Below are positions 16,648-25,137 of a stretch of 64,000 nucleotides of DNA, piece after piece (within the stretch, counting starts at the first letter, position 1; the number at the start of each line of letters is the position of its first letter). The notes under the pieces are model-generated. The model was not told the origin of the DNA, did not search any database, and saw only the letters and a program-made list of their open reading frames with translations. The DNA comes from an uncultured Clostridium sp. (GTDB lineage: Bacteria > Bacillota > Clostridia > TANB77 > CAG-508): contig CABQAZ010000006.1 in the NCBI GenBank assembly GCA_902462295.1, positions 1 through 64,000 of the forward strand. Reading direction: 5' to 3'. The position numbers and the translations under genes were made by a program.

Positions 16648-17190
16648 ATGAAAAATAAAAATATAATAATGATAATTGCAAGTATATTAATAATAATTGC
16701 TATTATAGCGATTATAGTTAGTGGAAAAAACAAAAAAGCAACTTCTACTAACCAAACAAATTCTAATACTAATAAAAGTACAACTGAACAGGTTAAAAAA
16801 ACAAGTGAAACGGTAAAATTAACTGCTGATGATAATGGTGATGTAGTAGTAGATACAACTAATATAGGAAATACGGCTACATTTTATAATTATGATTATA
16901 ATGGAACAACAATAAAATTATTTGCGGTAAAAGCATCTGACGGAACAATAAGGATGGCATTTAATACATGTCAAGTATGCAATCCATCTCCAATGGCATA
17001 TTTTAAACAAAGTGGGAAAAATTTTATATGCCAAAACTGTAAAAATTCTTTTGCAACAGATAGTATAGGAAAAGAGAGAGGAGGATGTAATCCAATTCCT
17101 ATTACAACAGATGAAAGAATTGATGAAGAAAATACAATAACAATAAAAAAAGATTTTATAGAAAGTCATGCTGAGAATTTCGAGAGTTAA
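16648..17190 (+). CDS. DUF2318 family Cys-rich membrane-anchored protein
   Basis: About 180 residues: one N-terminal membrane anchor (residues 5-25), a Ser/Thr/Asn-rich linker, then a globular domain with paired cysteines (FNTCQVCNPSP, ICQNCKNSF) and GGCNPIP. This is the DUF2318 pattern, a predicted metal-binding domain seen next to metal and cytochrome transport systems. The start at 16648 is chosen because AGGAGG (16632-16637) is 10 bases upstream. It follows copA by 14 bases and is likely the last intact gene of the copper operon. Confidence 0.82.
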   Translation: MKNKNIIMIIASILIIIAIIAIIVSGKNKKATSTNQTNSNTNKSTTEQVKKTSETVKLTADDNGDVVVDTTNIGNTATFYNYDYNGTTIKLFAVKASDGTIRMAFNTCQVCNPSPMAYFKQSGKNFICQNCKNSFATDSIGKERGGCNPIPITTDERIDEENTITIKKDFIESHAENFES

Positions 17191-17205
17191 AAGGTGGAAT
17201 AAAAA

Positions 17206-17559
17206 ATGAATGAAAAATATATTTATTTAGACTATGCTTCAAATACACCAGTAGATAAAGAGGTTTTAGACACATTTAATGAAACAACATTTAGATTGTA
17301 CTCAGGCTGTTGGTAAAGTGTATTAGGGACAAAGGCAACAGAATTTAAAAATAAGCTAGAAGAATATGGAATATGTGTATCTATAAAATCTGCATGTACA
17401 GTAACAATAACACCATCAAGAATTGTATTATCAATGACACATGATAGAAAAAGGTCATTAGCATCATGGAGAATAAGCTTGAGTCATTTGGTGACAGAAG
17501 AAGAGATAAATGAATTTTTAGAGATATTTGATAAACTAGTTAGGGAGGAACAAAACTAA
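17206..17559 (+). pseudogene. Cysteine desulfurase remnant (NifS/IscS family)
   Basis: The start (YIYLDYASNTPVDKEVLDTF) is the classic N-terminus of NifS/IscS cysteine desulfurases, followed after 35 codons by a stop. The segment from about 17336 to 17557 reads KLEEYGICVSIKSACT and WRISLSHLVTEEEINEF, the C-terminal domain of the same family. The 250 or so residues between, including the PLP lysine, are missing. This is a deletion relic and cannot be active. Confidence 0.85.
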
Positions 17560-17562
17560 AAT

Positions 17563-17702
17563 ATGAAATTCAAGAAATTCTAATGCATTTTATGGGTCCT
17601 TTCCACTATCGTGAACTCTTACCATAAAATTACATAGAATTTCTAAAATTTCTCCATGCACATTCATTATTTCATTCAAAACTTATATTTAAAGACTTCT
17701 TG
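17563..17702 (-). repeat. Palindromic repeat element, copy A (inverted relative to copy B)
   Basis: The 140 bases are nearly identical to the reverse complement of 20618-20757. Copy A lacks the outer 47 bases that hold the second terminal arm. It can still fold the inner imperfect hairpin around the AAGAGTTCACGATAGTGG apex. Confidence 0.85.
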
Positions 17703-17836
17703 ATGTTAATATATTAAAATCTTAATCATGTACCATTTTTATACAAAATTTGCATTTTACATAAAAAAGTGATACAATATATAACATAGAAAATTTTTTG
17801 AAACCAAAAGTATTAAGAATGACAGGAGGTAGAAAG

Positions 17837-18742
17837 ATGGATTACTATACAAGAGATGAATATTGGAAAAACAGAATAATACGGGAATCAGATTATAAAC
17901 TATATTTTTTTGATTTAAGAGGTATTTATACTTGTGCAACAGTATATGAAGTAAAAGACATGAGATTGGAAGGATTAAGTTTTTTTGGAGAACATTATTA
18001 TGGTATTAACATAAGAATATATCCTCAATATGTGCAGGGGGCTATACTTGCTTTAGAAGTTGGAGATGATGTAAAAAAGTTTATAGAATATATTGAAATG
18101 ATAAAACTTTTTTATAAGGAGAATCCTATAGGAATATTTAATACCATTTATCTGATAAAAGACCAAAAATATTATTTTTTTAATAGTAATGGTATATATT
18201 CTTGTTTGGATGAAAAGAATGTGTTAAAATCTGGAATAAGAGTAAAAGTATATACACAACATTATGATTATAAGTGTAGGGCTTTAAGTCTTAATGTGTT
18301 TGGAAAATTTTCAGGAAAAGAGTATGAACTAGATTTATTGAGAAAAGCTTTTGACAAATTGAAAATTGGTGATAAACTAGAAAAAGTAGATGAGTACTAT
18401 AATGAAGCACTTAAAGAAAAGTCAAAGTTTCTTATTTCTGTAGAAAGATTTGTTACACGAATTGAAAGTCCAGATTTTGTACGTCTTCCAGAAAATTCTA
18501 AAGAAACAACATTTGATTATATTCATGTTGATGTTAATATTGTAACACAGTGGGACTCTGATAAGATAGAATTTATCAAGAGAAATTTACAAGGAATCAC
18601 TAAAATGGTTTTTAAAAGCATTGAAAACAATAGAAGATTTAAGAAATATGGAGTACCAATCAATTTCTTAAGCTTGTCTAAAGTTACAGTAAGGAGTGAC
18701 TTAAATAGTTTACATTACGTATTTGAATTAAAAGAAAAGTAA
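17837..18742 (+). CDS. Hypothetical soluble protein (301 residues)
   Basis: I do not recognise this family. The protein is soluble and aromatic-rich (many Tyr and Phe). Two similar beta-rich blocks are suggested: YKLYFFDLRGIYTC near residues 19-32 and KYYFFNSNGIYSCL near residues 108-121, each followed by a strand rich in Gly, Tyr and Ile. The C-terminal 90 residues are of mixed type. I chose ATG 17837, preceded by AGGAGGT, over the upstream frame start. It has a promoter (TTGCAT near 17749, TACAAT near 17773) and a strong terminator. It lies with the PadR/SEDS genes between two inverted palindromic repeats in the skin-like element. Confidence 0.7.
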   Translation: MDYYTRDEYWKNRIIRESDYKLYFFDLRGIYTCATVYEVKDMRLEGLSFFGEHYYGINIRIYPQYVQGAILALEVGDDVKKFIEYIEMIKLFYKENPIGIFNTIYLIKDQKYYFFNSNGIYSCLDEKNVLKSGIRVKVYTQHYDYKCRALSLNVFGKFSGKEYELDLLRKAFDKLKIGDKLEKVDEYYNEALKEKSKFLISVERFVTRIESPDFVRLPENSKETTFDYIHVDVNIVTQWDSDKIEFIKRNLQGITKMVFKSIENNRRFKKYGVPINFLSLSKVTVRSDLNSLHYVFELKEK

Positions 18743-18745
18743 TCC

Positions 18746-18783
18746 AATGAATGGAGTCTAAAATAGGCTCCATTCATTTTTTC
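18746..18783 (+). terminator. Intrinsic terminator
   Basis: Perfect arms AATGAATGGAG and CTCCATTCATT followed by T6, directly after the stop at 18742. Confidence 0.93.
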
Positions 18784-18818
18784 TGTTTCACAATATCTTA
18801 AAATTATAATAAAAACTA

Positions 18819-18876
18819 TTGACAAAAAATATACCTTGTAATACAATGTAAACAACAGCATAGTATTACAAGGTAT
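18819..18876 (+). promoter_or_regulatory. Promoter with PadR-type operator
   Basis: TTGACA (18819-18824), 17 bases, TACAAT (18842-18847). Perfect 14-bp inverted repeats ATACCTTGTAATAC (18831-18844) and GTATTACAAGGTAT (18863-18876) cover spacer, -10 and the transcription start. The protein encoded immediately downstream is a PadR repressor, so autoregulation is very likely. Confidence 0.85.
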
Positions 18877-18892
18877 AAAAGGGAGGTAAGTT

Positions 18893-19231
18893 ATGAAAAT
18901 TAACAAAGAATTACTAAAAGGTAGTACTGAATTAATAGTATTAAGTGTGTTAGAAAATGAAAACATGTATGGATATCAGATGATAAAAAAATTAAAAGAA
19001 AAATCTGAAGATATATTTGAATTTCAAGAAGGAACATTATACCCAATATTACATAAATTGGAAGAAAAAGGATGGATTATATCTTATTGGGATGAAATAG
19101 GAGGAAAAAAGAGAAAATATTATTCAATAACTAAAGATGGAAAAAAGAAATTGAAAGATAAAAAGGAAGAATGGCAAATATTTAGTTCGAGCATGAATAA
19201 AATAATTGGAGGTGTTTTATTTGAAAGCTAA
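18893..19231 (+). CDS. PadR family transcriptional repressor
   Basis: A 112-residue winged-helix regulator of the short PadR type (ELIVLSVLENENMYGYQMIK, GTLYPILHKLEEKGWI, KRKYYSITKDGKK). The last 11 bases overlap the following gene, a membrane protein whose start codon lies inside padR. In Clostridia such padR genes are usually co-transcribed with and repress a membrane protein carrying a permease-prefix domain. The palindromic operator upstream fits. It is cargo of the skin-like element. Confidence 0.93.
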   Translation: MKINKELLKGSTELIVLSVLENENMYGYQMIKKLKEKSEDIFEFQEGTLYPILHKLEEKGWIISYWDEIGGKKRKYYSITKDGKKKLKDKKEEWQIFSSSMNKIIGGVLFES

Positions 19232-20597
19232 AGATTTTTTAGAAAATGTATGTAGTAATATAAAATATAAACCTGCAAGCAAACAAATTTCAGAAGAACT
19301 AAGAACACATATAGAAGAAGCACAGGTGGAAATTATCGGTAAAGGATATTCTGAAGAAGAAGCAGAAGAGATTGCAGTTAAAAAGATGGGAAATGCAAAA
19401 GAAATAGGGAAAAAATTAAATAAGATTCATAGACCAAAGTTGGATTTAGGGATTTTAATTACTGCTATTGTTTTTAGCATATTAGATGGATGGCCAAGTA
19501 TATTTTTGGGAATTGATATGTTATGGAATAAACTATATTTAGGAATCAATAATTTTATGACTGCTAAAATGATATATATAATATCTATTTCTACAATGAT
19601 ATTGGCAATATGTTTATATTTTTTTGATTATAGAAAAATTTATAAGTATTCAAAAATAATATATATGTTAGCAACTATACTTAATATAGTCAGCTGTATT
19701 AGAGGTGAGAGGTATAATGGAAATATAATATGGGGATTAGAGCCTTTTACCAATGTATCAGCAACAGTTTTTTCAGTGCCACTTTATGTTATTGCTTTTT
19801 CAGGATTAGTACAAGATTATATACAAGACAAAAAGGATAATTATTTTAAATTGATTTTATTAAGTATTTTGTCAGTGATACTATCTCTAATAATAAATTT
19901 TGTTTCAGGTTTTGTACTAGCAATAGTATATATGATGATAAGTATAGTATTATTAGCAAAAAAATCTAAATACAAAAGAATTATTAGTGTGTATAGTTGT
20001 TCTATAATTGGTGTATTTTTATTAACAACAATTATATGTGTTATTCCTACCAAAATAATAAATAAACAGGAAAAATTAGAATCATCATATTGGTTAGGAA
20101 TAGATACAATGCAAAAAGAAAAAATAGAGATAACAAGACAAGAGGTTATTCAAAATTCAAAATTATTTGGTAGTGCAGAAATAGAATTCAATCCTGAAAA
20201 TATTTATGCTTTTTCAAAATGCATATTTTTAAGTGTATTATCAAAATATGGATGGGTTACTAGCATAAGTTTTGCAATAATAATAATTGGATTTGAAATT
20301 AAAATATTAATAGATGCAATAAACATAAAAGATAATTATGGGAAAACTATTATGTTGGGAATATCAATATTATATTTAACTCAAACATTAGGAAACATAG
20401 CTATGAATTTTGGGTTTGGTGTTATTGCAGAATTTAGCTTACCATTTATTAGAGGAGGAATGACAGAAAATCTTATGAATATTATTTGTTTGTCATTAAT
20501 GTTGTCGATTTATAGAAGAAAAGATATAAATTTTGAAGAGCCACAAAAGTCAAAAGTATTAGCAAAAATTGAAGATTATTTCTTTGAAAAGTGTTAA
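19221..20597 (+). CDS. SEDS-like (FtsW/RodA-type) membrane protein with permease-prefix domain
   Basis: About 458 residues from a TTG start, chosen because GGAGGTG (19208-19214) is six bases upstream. Residues 1-70 form a cytoplasmic permease-prefix domain (EELRTHIEEAQVEIIGKGYS, EEEAEEIAVKKMGNAKEIG). About ten membrane helices follow. The C-terminal region (GNIAMNFGFGVIAEFSLPF, then IRGGMTENLMN) resembles the conserved GxPLPFxSYGGSS region of FtsW/RodA/SpoVE glycan polymerases, although the SYGGS residues are changed to IRGGM. Activity as a peptidoglycan polymerase is therefore uncertain. Translational coupling to padR suggests an induced envelope function. Confidence 0.75.
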   Translation: MKAKDFLENVCSNIKYKPASKQISEELRTHIEEAQVEIIGKGYSEEEAEEIAVKKMGNAKEIGKKLNKIHRPKLDLGILITAIVFSILDGWPSIFLGIDMLWNKLYLGINNFMTAKMIYIISISTMILAICLYFFDYRKIYKYSKIIYMLATILNIVSCIRGERYNGNIIWGLEPFTNVSATVFSVPLYVIAFSGLVQDYIQDKKDNYFKLILLSILSVILSLIINFVSGFVLAIVYMMISIVLLAKKSKYKRIISVYSCSIIGVFLLTTIICVIPTKIINKQEKLESSYWLGIDTMQKEKIEITRQEVIQNSKLFGSAEIEFNPENIYAFSKCIFLSVLSKYGWVTSISFAIIIIGFEIKILIDAINIKDNYGKTIMLGISILYLTQTLGNIAMNFGFGVIAEFSLPFIRGGMTENLMNIICLSLMLSIYRRKDINFEEPQKSKVLAKIEDYFFEKC

Positions 20598-20617
20598 TAT
20601 TAGATTATTATTAGTAT

Positions 20618-20804
20618 CAAGAAGCCTTAAAATATAAGTTTTGAATGAAATAACGAATGTGCATGGAGAAATTTTAGAAATTCTATGTAATTTTATGGTA
20701 AGAGTTCACGATAGTGGAAAGGACCCATAAAATGCATTAGAATTTCTTAAATTTCATAATAAACTGAGGAATGGAATGAAAAACTTATATTTTAAGGCTT
20801 CTTG
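20618..20804 (+). repeat. Palindromic repeat element, copy B (187 bp, complete)
   Basis: The element has perfect 25-bp terminal inverted repeats at 20618-20642 and 20780-20804. Inside, GAAATTTTAGAAATTCTA and its near complement give a second, nested stem, with the apex AAGAGTTCACGATAGTGG. The whole can fold as one long hairpin. It has no coding frame. It resembles a MITE or a structured palindromic repeat. Copy A at 17563 and a diverged half-copy at 62138 show that it is dispersed. The rest of the intergenic gap (20805-20930) holds only AT-rich DNA and the small ORF's promoter. Confidence 0.88.
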
Positions 20805-20930
20805 TAAGTATAATAAGTAAAATGTACTATTTTATTTATTTCTATCTTGCAATTTTTGGTAAAAATTTTTTTATTAATGTAATAGTAAAAAGTACAATTA
20901 GTTAAGCATACATTGTACAGAGGTGAAAAT

Positions 20931-21095
20931 ATGTTATTAAAAATTAAAGAAACCGAAAATAAAGAAGAATTTGAAAATAAAGTAGCACATTTAAAAGCAA
21001 TACTAATTCAAGAATATATAAATCAATTAGAAGTAAATGCAAAAACAAAAAATGAAATAAAAAAAGAAGTAATAAAAAAACTGCAAATGACTTGA
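20931..21095 (+). CDS. Small charged protein before the sigK recombinase (possible directionality factor)
   Basis: A 54-residue, Lys/Glu-rich, probably all-helical protein (MLLKIKETENKEEFENKVAH onward) with a good RBS (AGAGGTG) before the ATG at 20931. It ends 45 bases before the recombinase and is probably co-transcribed with it. In the C. difficile skin element a small protein encoded nearby acts as the recombination directionality factor needed for excision. Position and size suggest the same here, but I see no sequence similarity I could cite. Confidence 0.55.
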   Translation: MLLKIKETENKEEFENKVAHLKAILIQEYINQLEVNAKTKNEIKKEVIKKLQMT

Positions 21096-21140
21096 AATAT
21101 ATATTATTAATATTATATTAAACAAAAGGAGTTTATGCAG

Positions 21141-22796
21141 ATGAAAGTGATAGCAATTTATTCAAGAAAATCAAAGTCAACAGATAGAGGAGAATCTATT
21201 ATAACACAAATGAAACTTTGTGAAGAGTATATAAAGAAAAACTATTTTGACGAAGAAATTAAAATTATATATTATAATGAGGGAGAGGGGAAATCTGGAG
21301 CAGACTCTCAAAGAATAAAATTTAATAAATTAATGAGAGATGCTAAAGAGAAAAAGTATAATGTTTTAATATGTTATAGATTGGACAGAGTTGCAAGAAA
21401 TGTTTCAGATTTTTCAGATTTAATAGATGAATTAACATCATATAACATTAGTTTTATTTCAGTAAAAGAACAATTTGATACAACAACGCCTATGGGTCGT
21501 GCAATGATGTATATTGCAAGTGTATTTGCACAATTAGAAAGAGAAATAGGAGCAGAAAGAATAAAAGATAATCTTACTGAACTTGCTAAATCTGGAAGAT
21601 GGCTTGGAGGAACTACACCAACAGGATATAAATCTATAGGATTTGAGACAATACAAATAAAAGAAATAAATGAAAATAATGAAATTGAAAAAAAGAGAAA
21701 AAAAGCATATAAACTTGAGAAACAAAAAGAAGAAGTTGATTTAATTGAATTGTTATTTAGAAAAATTGAAGATTTAAAGTCATTAACAGCGGTAGAGACA
21801 TATCTGATTAATAATAATATACTTACTAAAAACGGAAAAAGATATACTAGATTTACGCTTTCTAATATTTATAGAAATATAGTGTATGCAAAAAATGATA
21901 TAGAAATGTACCAATACTTAAAAGAGAAAAACATTGAAGTTTATGCTGTAGAACAAGATTTTAATGGCAAACAGGGAATGATTGCCTATAATAAAACAAA
22001 ACAGCAAAAACATAAGTCTGTAATTAAGAATGAAATGGATGAATGGATAATATCTGTAGGTAAACATGAGGGATACATTGATGGAAAGAGATGGATTAAT
22101 ATTCAAAACATATTAGATAGAAATCAAAATAAAAGATATAGAAGACCTAGAAAAAATAAAGCATTACTATCAGGTATATTAAAATGTGAATGTAATGGGT
22201 ATATGAGACCAAAAATTAGTTCTGGTAGGACTGACCAATATGGAAATGATAGATTTTTTTATATGTGTGAAATAAAAGAGTTAAGCAGATTACATAAATG
22301 TGATATAAAAAATATTGATGGAAATGAATTAGATAGAGAATTGCTAATGCAAATGAAACAATGGTATGCACCAAATTTTAAAATAGTAAAAGAGTTAAAA
22401 GGAATAGTAAACAATAAATGTGAGCAAACTGAAAATGAAATAGAAATTGATAGATTGAGCAAATTATATAAAAAAAATGAAAAAAATTTAATAAATTTGA
22501 TAGATAGAATAAAATATATAGATATTAGTTTAATAGATGATATAAATAAAGAAATTAAAAGTTTAAAAGAGGAAAATAAGCAAATAAATGAAAGTATAAA
22601 TGAATTAATGAAAAATTATAATAATTATAATTTGGAAATACCTGAAGATAAAATTTCAGAATTAGCTATTCAAGTAATAGAAAAATCATTTAAAGCATTT
22701 TATGGATTGGATATTTTAGAGCAAAGAAAAATTTTAAGAATGTTCATATCAAAAGCTGTATGGAATGGAGAATATGTTCAAATAGATTTTTTTTAG
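21141..22796 (+). CDS. Large serine recombinase of the sigK element (SpoIVCA-like)
   Basis: About 551 residues. The N-terminal resolvase domain has the nucleophile Ser in AIYSRKSK (residue 8), the catalytic Arg segment YRLDRVARN and the GRAMMYIASVFAQLERE helix. A recombinase domain follows (GTTPTGYKSIGFE, FTLSNIYRNIVYAKN), then a zinc ribbon (CECNGYMRP and a later CEIKE/C pair) and a coiled coil (residues about 430-500). The gene ends four bases before the sigK C-terminal frame, the usual position for the integrase of a skin element. It should excise the element in the mother cell. I prefer the ATG at 21141 over 21135 because of RBS spacing. Confidence 0.93.
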   Translation: MKVIAIYSRKSKSTDRGESIITQMKLCEEYIKKNYFDEEIKIIYYNEGEGKSGADSQRIKFNKLMRDAKEKKYNVLICYRLDRVARNVSDFSDLIDELTSYNISFISVKEQFDTTTPMGRAMMYIASVFAQLEREIGAERIKDNLTELAKSGRWLGGTTPTGYKSIGFETIQIKEINENNEIEKKRKKAYKLEKQKEEVDLIELLFRKIEDLKSLTAVETYLINNNILTKNGKRYTRFTLSNIYRNIVYAKNDIEMYQYLKEKNIEVYAVEQDFNGKQGMIAYNKTKQQKHKSVIKNEMDEWIISVGKHEGYIDGKRWINIQNILDRNQNKRYRRPRKNKALLSGILKCECNGYMRPKISSGRTDQYGNDRFFYMCEIKELSRLHKCDIKNIDGNELDRELLMQMKQWYAPNFKIVKELKGIVNNKCEQTENEIEIDRLSKLYKKNEKNLINLIDRIKYIDISLIDDINKEIKSLKEENKQINESINELMKNYNNYNLEIPEDKISELAIQVIEKSFKAFYGLDILEQRKILRMFISKAVWNGEYVQIDFF

Positions 22797-22799
22797 AAA

Positions 22800-23186
22800 T
22801 TGTGTTTCCACAATGTATGTATAGACAATGAGATTTTAATGCATTTTAGATCTACAAAGAAATTGAACAACGAGGTTTATTTAAATGAGCCAATAGGAAA
22901 AGACAAAGATGATAATGTGGTTACATTACAAGAGGTACTTGAAAATGAAGAACGTAGTGTTGAGGAATCTGTTGATTTAAAAATGAAAGTGAAACTATTA
23001 TATGAAAAGATGAAAAGTGTATTAAAAGATAGAGAACGTACTATTTTAGAATTGCGTTTCGGACTTGATGGACATAAACCTAAAACTCAAATTGAAATAG
23101 CAAAAGAAATGGGGATTTCCCGTTCTTATGTTTCTAGAATTGAAACAAAAGCTATAGGAAAATTAGCAAAAGAAATTAAAGAATAA
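22800..23186 (+). CDS. sigK: sigK C-terminal half
   Basis: From residue 8 of this frame (22821 onward) the sequence reads IDNEILMHFRSTKKLNNEVY, then LNEPIGKDKDDNVVTLQEVL, and ends with sigma region 4 (ERTILELRFGLDG, QIEIAKEMGISRSYVSRIET). This is the missing half of sigma-K. The first seven residues come from element DNA. The apparent start codon is an artefact; the half is only translated after excision joins it to 12571-12914. Region 4.2 recognises the -35 element of sigma-K promoters. Confidence 0.93.
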   Translation: MCFHNVCIDNEILMHFRSTKKLNNEVYLNEPIGKDKDDNVVTLQEVLENEERSVEESVDLKMKVKLLYEKMKSVLKDRERTILELRFGLDGHKPKTQIEIAKEMGISRSYVSRIETKAIGKLAKEIKE

Positions 23187-23207
23187 AAAATTTTATTTAT
23201 TTTAACT

Positions 23208-23239
23208 CCTATTTATCAACTATAAATAGGGCTTTTTTT
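23208..23239 (+). terminator. Terminator of sigK
   Basis: CCTATTTAT, CAAC-type loop, ATAAATAGG, then GCTTTTTTT. Confidence 0.88.
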
Positions 23240-23263
23240 AAATTAGAAAACATAGTCGGTATA

Positions 23264-23292
23264 TTGACAAGATATTTTTTATATGATAATCT
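23264..23292 (+). promoter_or_regulatory. Promoter of the acyl-CoA synthetase gene
   Basis: TTGACA near 23264-23269 followed at about 17 bases by a TAATCT/TATGAT-type -10. A weak GAGCC/GGCTC stem lies in the leader between about 23311 and 23347. Confidence 0.5.
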
Positions 23293-23364
23293 AGTATCGA
23301 AAACCAGATAGAGCCAAAATGATTTTCAAACATGAATATTAAGGCTCAAAGAAAGGAAAACAAA

Positions 23365-25098
23365 ATGAAAAGAGAAAGATATTTTGAAGCAATAGAATTT
23401 AAAGATATCAAAGGAATAATTTATAATTCTGCAAAACAATATGCAAAAAATACAGCATTTATATTAAAACATAAAAAAGACAAAGAAGTAACATACGAGA
23501 ATATAACATATAAAAAATTATTACAAGACATTAATGCATTTGGAACAAAATTATTTAAAATGGGATTTCAAAACAAAAGAATAGCAATAGTAGGAAGAAA
23601 CAGATATGAATGGGTAATAACACATTTAGCTAATGTGTTAGGTGGAATAGTATCAGTTCCACTAGACAAGGAATTGCAAGTAGATGAATTAGAAAGTTGT
23701 TTAGAAAGAAGCAAAGCAGATGTTGTAGTATTTGATGAAAAATATATAGAAAATATAGAAGAAATAAAAAGAAGAGGAAATACTAATTTACAACAATACA
23801 TTTGTATGTCTGAAAAAGAGGGATATGAAAACTTTTGGAACTTAAAAGAACAGGGAGAAGAACTATTAAAACAAGGAGAAAAAGAGTACACAAAAGTAAA
23901 AATAGATGAAGATAAAATGGCAATATTATTATTCACATCAGGAACAACATCAAAATCAAAAGCAGTAATGTTATCACAACACAATGTTGCCTCAAATGTA
24001 TATGCAATGTTATTAGTAGAAAACTTTTTACCAACAGATGTTAACTTAGCGTTTTTACCATTTCATCATATATTTGGTTCAACAGAAATGATAGTAATGT
24101 TAGCATCAGGTCTTGCAACAGCATTTCCTGATGGGCTAAGATATGTAGCTCAAAACTTAAGAGAATACAAAGTATCACTATTTGTTGGAGTTCCACTACT
24201 TGTAGAAGCAATATATAGAAATATAGAAAAAGAAGTTGAAAAACAAGGGAAAACAAAGACAATAAATTTCGCCAAAAAAGTAAGTAATGCATTATTAAAA
24301 TGTCATATAGATGTAAGAAAGAAAATGTTCAAACCTGTATTAGATGCACTTGGAGGAAACATGAGATTTATAGTATCAGGTGGAGCTCCATTAGATAAAA
24401 AAGTTGCACAAGGATTTAACGATTTAGGAATTGAACTTGTTCAAGGATATGGATTAACAGAAACAGCACCTGTAATATCTGCAGAAAATGCATATAAAAA
24501 GAGAAGTGGTTCGATTGGATTTCCAATGGACAATGTAGAACTAGAAATAGTAGATAAAGATGAAAACGGAATAGGAGAACTTCGCGTAAAAGGTCCAAAT
24601 GTAATGCTTGGATACTATGAAAATGAAGAGGAAACAAATAGAGTAATAAGAGATGGATGGTTTTATACAGGAGATTTAGGATATATTGATAAAGATGGAT
24701 TTATCTTTTTAACAGGGAGACAAAAAGATATGATTGTTTTAAAAAATGGTAAAAAAGTTTTTCCAGAGGAACTTGAAACATTAATCAATAGACTTGATTT
24801 GGTTGAAGAATGTATAGTTTATGGAATGCCTGATGAAAAAGATAAAAATGATTTGAAATTGTCTGTTAAAATAGTATATAATAAAGATGTTGTAAAGGAA
24901 AAATATCCAAATGCTACAGAAGATGAATTGAAAAAAATTATTTGGGAGAAAATAAAAGAAATAAATAAGACTTTTCCTCCTTATAAATATATAAAAAATA
25001 TGATTTTAACTGATAAAGAGCTTATAAAAACTACAACAAAGAAAGTTAAAAGACATGAAGAAATTAAAAGAATATTAGGAGAAAATAAACAAAATTAG
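23365..25098 (+). CDS. Long-chain acyl-CoA synthetase (AMP-forming)
   Basis: About 577 residues of the ANL superfamily. Motif A3 (ILLFTSGTTSKSKAV), A5 (QGYGLTETAPVIS), A7 (GWFYTGDLGYID) and the A8 hinge (TGRQKDMIVLKNGKKVFPEE) are complete, as is the C-terminal catalytic Lys region (IKTTTKKVKRHE). It should activate a fatty acid with ATP and CoA for lipid synthesis or degradation. The fatty-acid chain length cannot be read from the sequence. I chose ATG 23365, which follows AGAAAGGA, rather than the in-frame ATG 11 codons earlier. The end of the gene overlaps the CIRCE operator of clpB. Confidence 0.9.
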   Translation: MKRERYFEAIEFKDIKGIIYNSAKQYAKNTAFILKHKKDKEVTYENITYKKLLQDINAFGTKLFKMGFQNKRIAIVGRNRYEWVITHLANVLGGIVSVPLDKELQVDELESCLERSKADVVVFDEKYIENIEEIKRRGNTNLQQYICMSEKEGYENFWNLKEQGEELLKQGEKEYTKVKIDEDKMAILLFTSGTTSKSKAVMLSQHNVASNVYAMLLVENFLPTDVNLAFLPFHHIFGSTEMIVMLASGLATAFPDGLRYVAQNLREYKVSLFVGVPLLVEAIYRNIEKEVEKQGKTKTINFAKKVSNALLKCHIDVRKKMFKPVLDALGGNMRFIVSGGAPLDKKVAQGFNDLGIELVQGYGLTETAPVISAENAYKKRSGSIGFPMDNVELEIVDKDENGIGELRVKGPNVMLGYYENEEETNRVIRDGWFYTGDLGYIDKDGFIFLTGRQKDMIVLKNGKKVFPEELETLINRLDLVEECIVYGMPDEKDKNDLKLSVKIVYNKDVVKEKYPNATEDELKKIIWEKIKEINKTFPPYKYIKNMILTDKELIKTTTKKVKRHEEIKRILGENKQN

Positions 25099-25137
25099 CA
25101 CTCTACTATTGACAGTGCTAAAATGACGTGATATAAT
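25095..25137 (+). promoter_or_regulatory. CIRCE operator and clpB promoter
   Basis: TTAGCACTC (25095-25103), nine bases, CAGTGCTAA (25113-25121), one mismatch from the CIRCE consensus recognised by HrcA. It contains the -35 TTGACA (25109-25114); TATAAT is at 25132-25137, spacer 17. clpB is therefore expected to be repressed by HrcA and induced by heat. Confidence 0.93.

Larger units (their letters stand above)
12915..22828. mobile_element. Skin-like intervening element in sigK (9,914 bp)
   Basis: The element separates the two halves of sigK. Aligning 12903-12926 with 22817-22840 shows matching blocks (ATGTAT, GA, AAT, TTA) with a constant offset of 9,914 bases. A crossover anywhere in these blocks restores Arg-Cys-Ile-Asp-Asn-Glu-Ile-Leu-Met. 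The boundaries given assume AA (12913-12914 and 22827-22828) as the exchanged dinucleotide, which centres TTTCC and GGAAA arms on a reconstituted attP; this exact choice is inferred. The element ends with its own large serine recombinase. Cargo is a copper operon, a desulfurase remnant, a PadR/SEDS module and palindromic repeats. Confidence 0.9.

Noticed and set aside
20913..20930. Upstream TTG start for the small ORF before the sigK recombinase
   Set aside because: The Shine-Dalgarno sequence AGAGGTG lies inside that extension, so ATG 20931 is the start.
12571..23186. sigK fragments as simple gene decay
   Set aside because: The halves join exactly in frame, have a constant alignment offset, and a skin-type recombinase ends at the junction; decay would not produce that.
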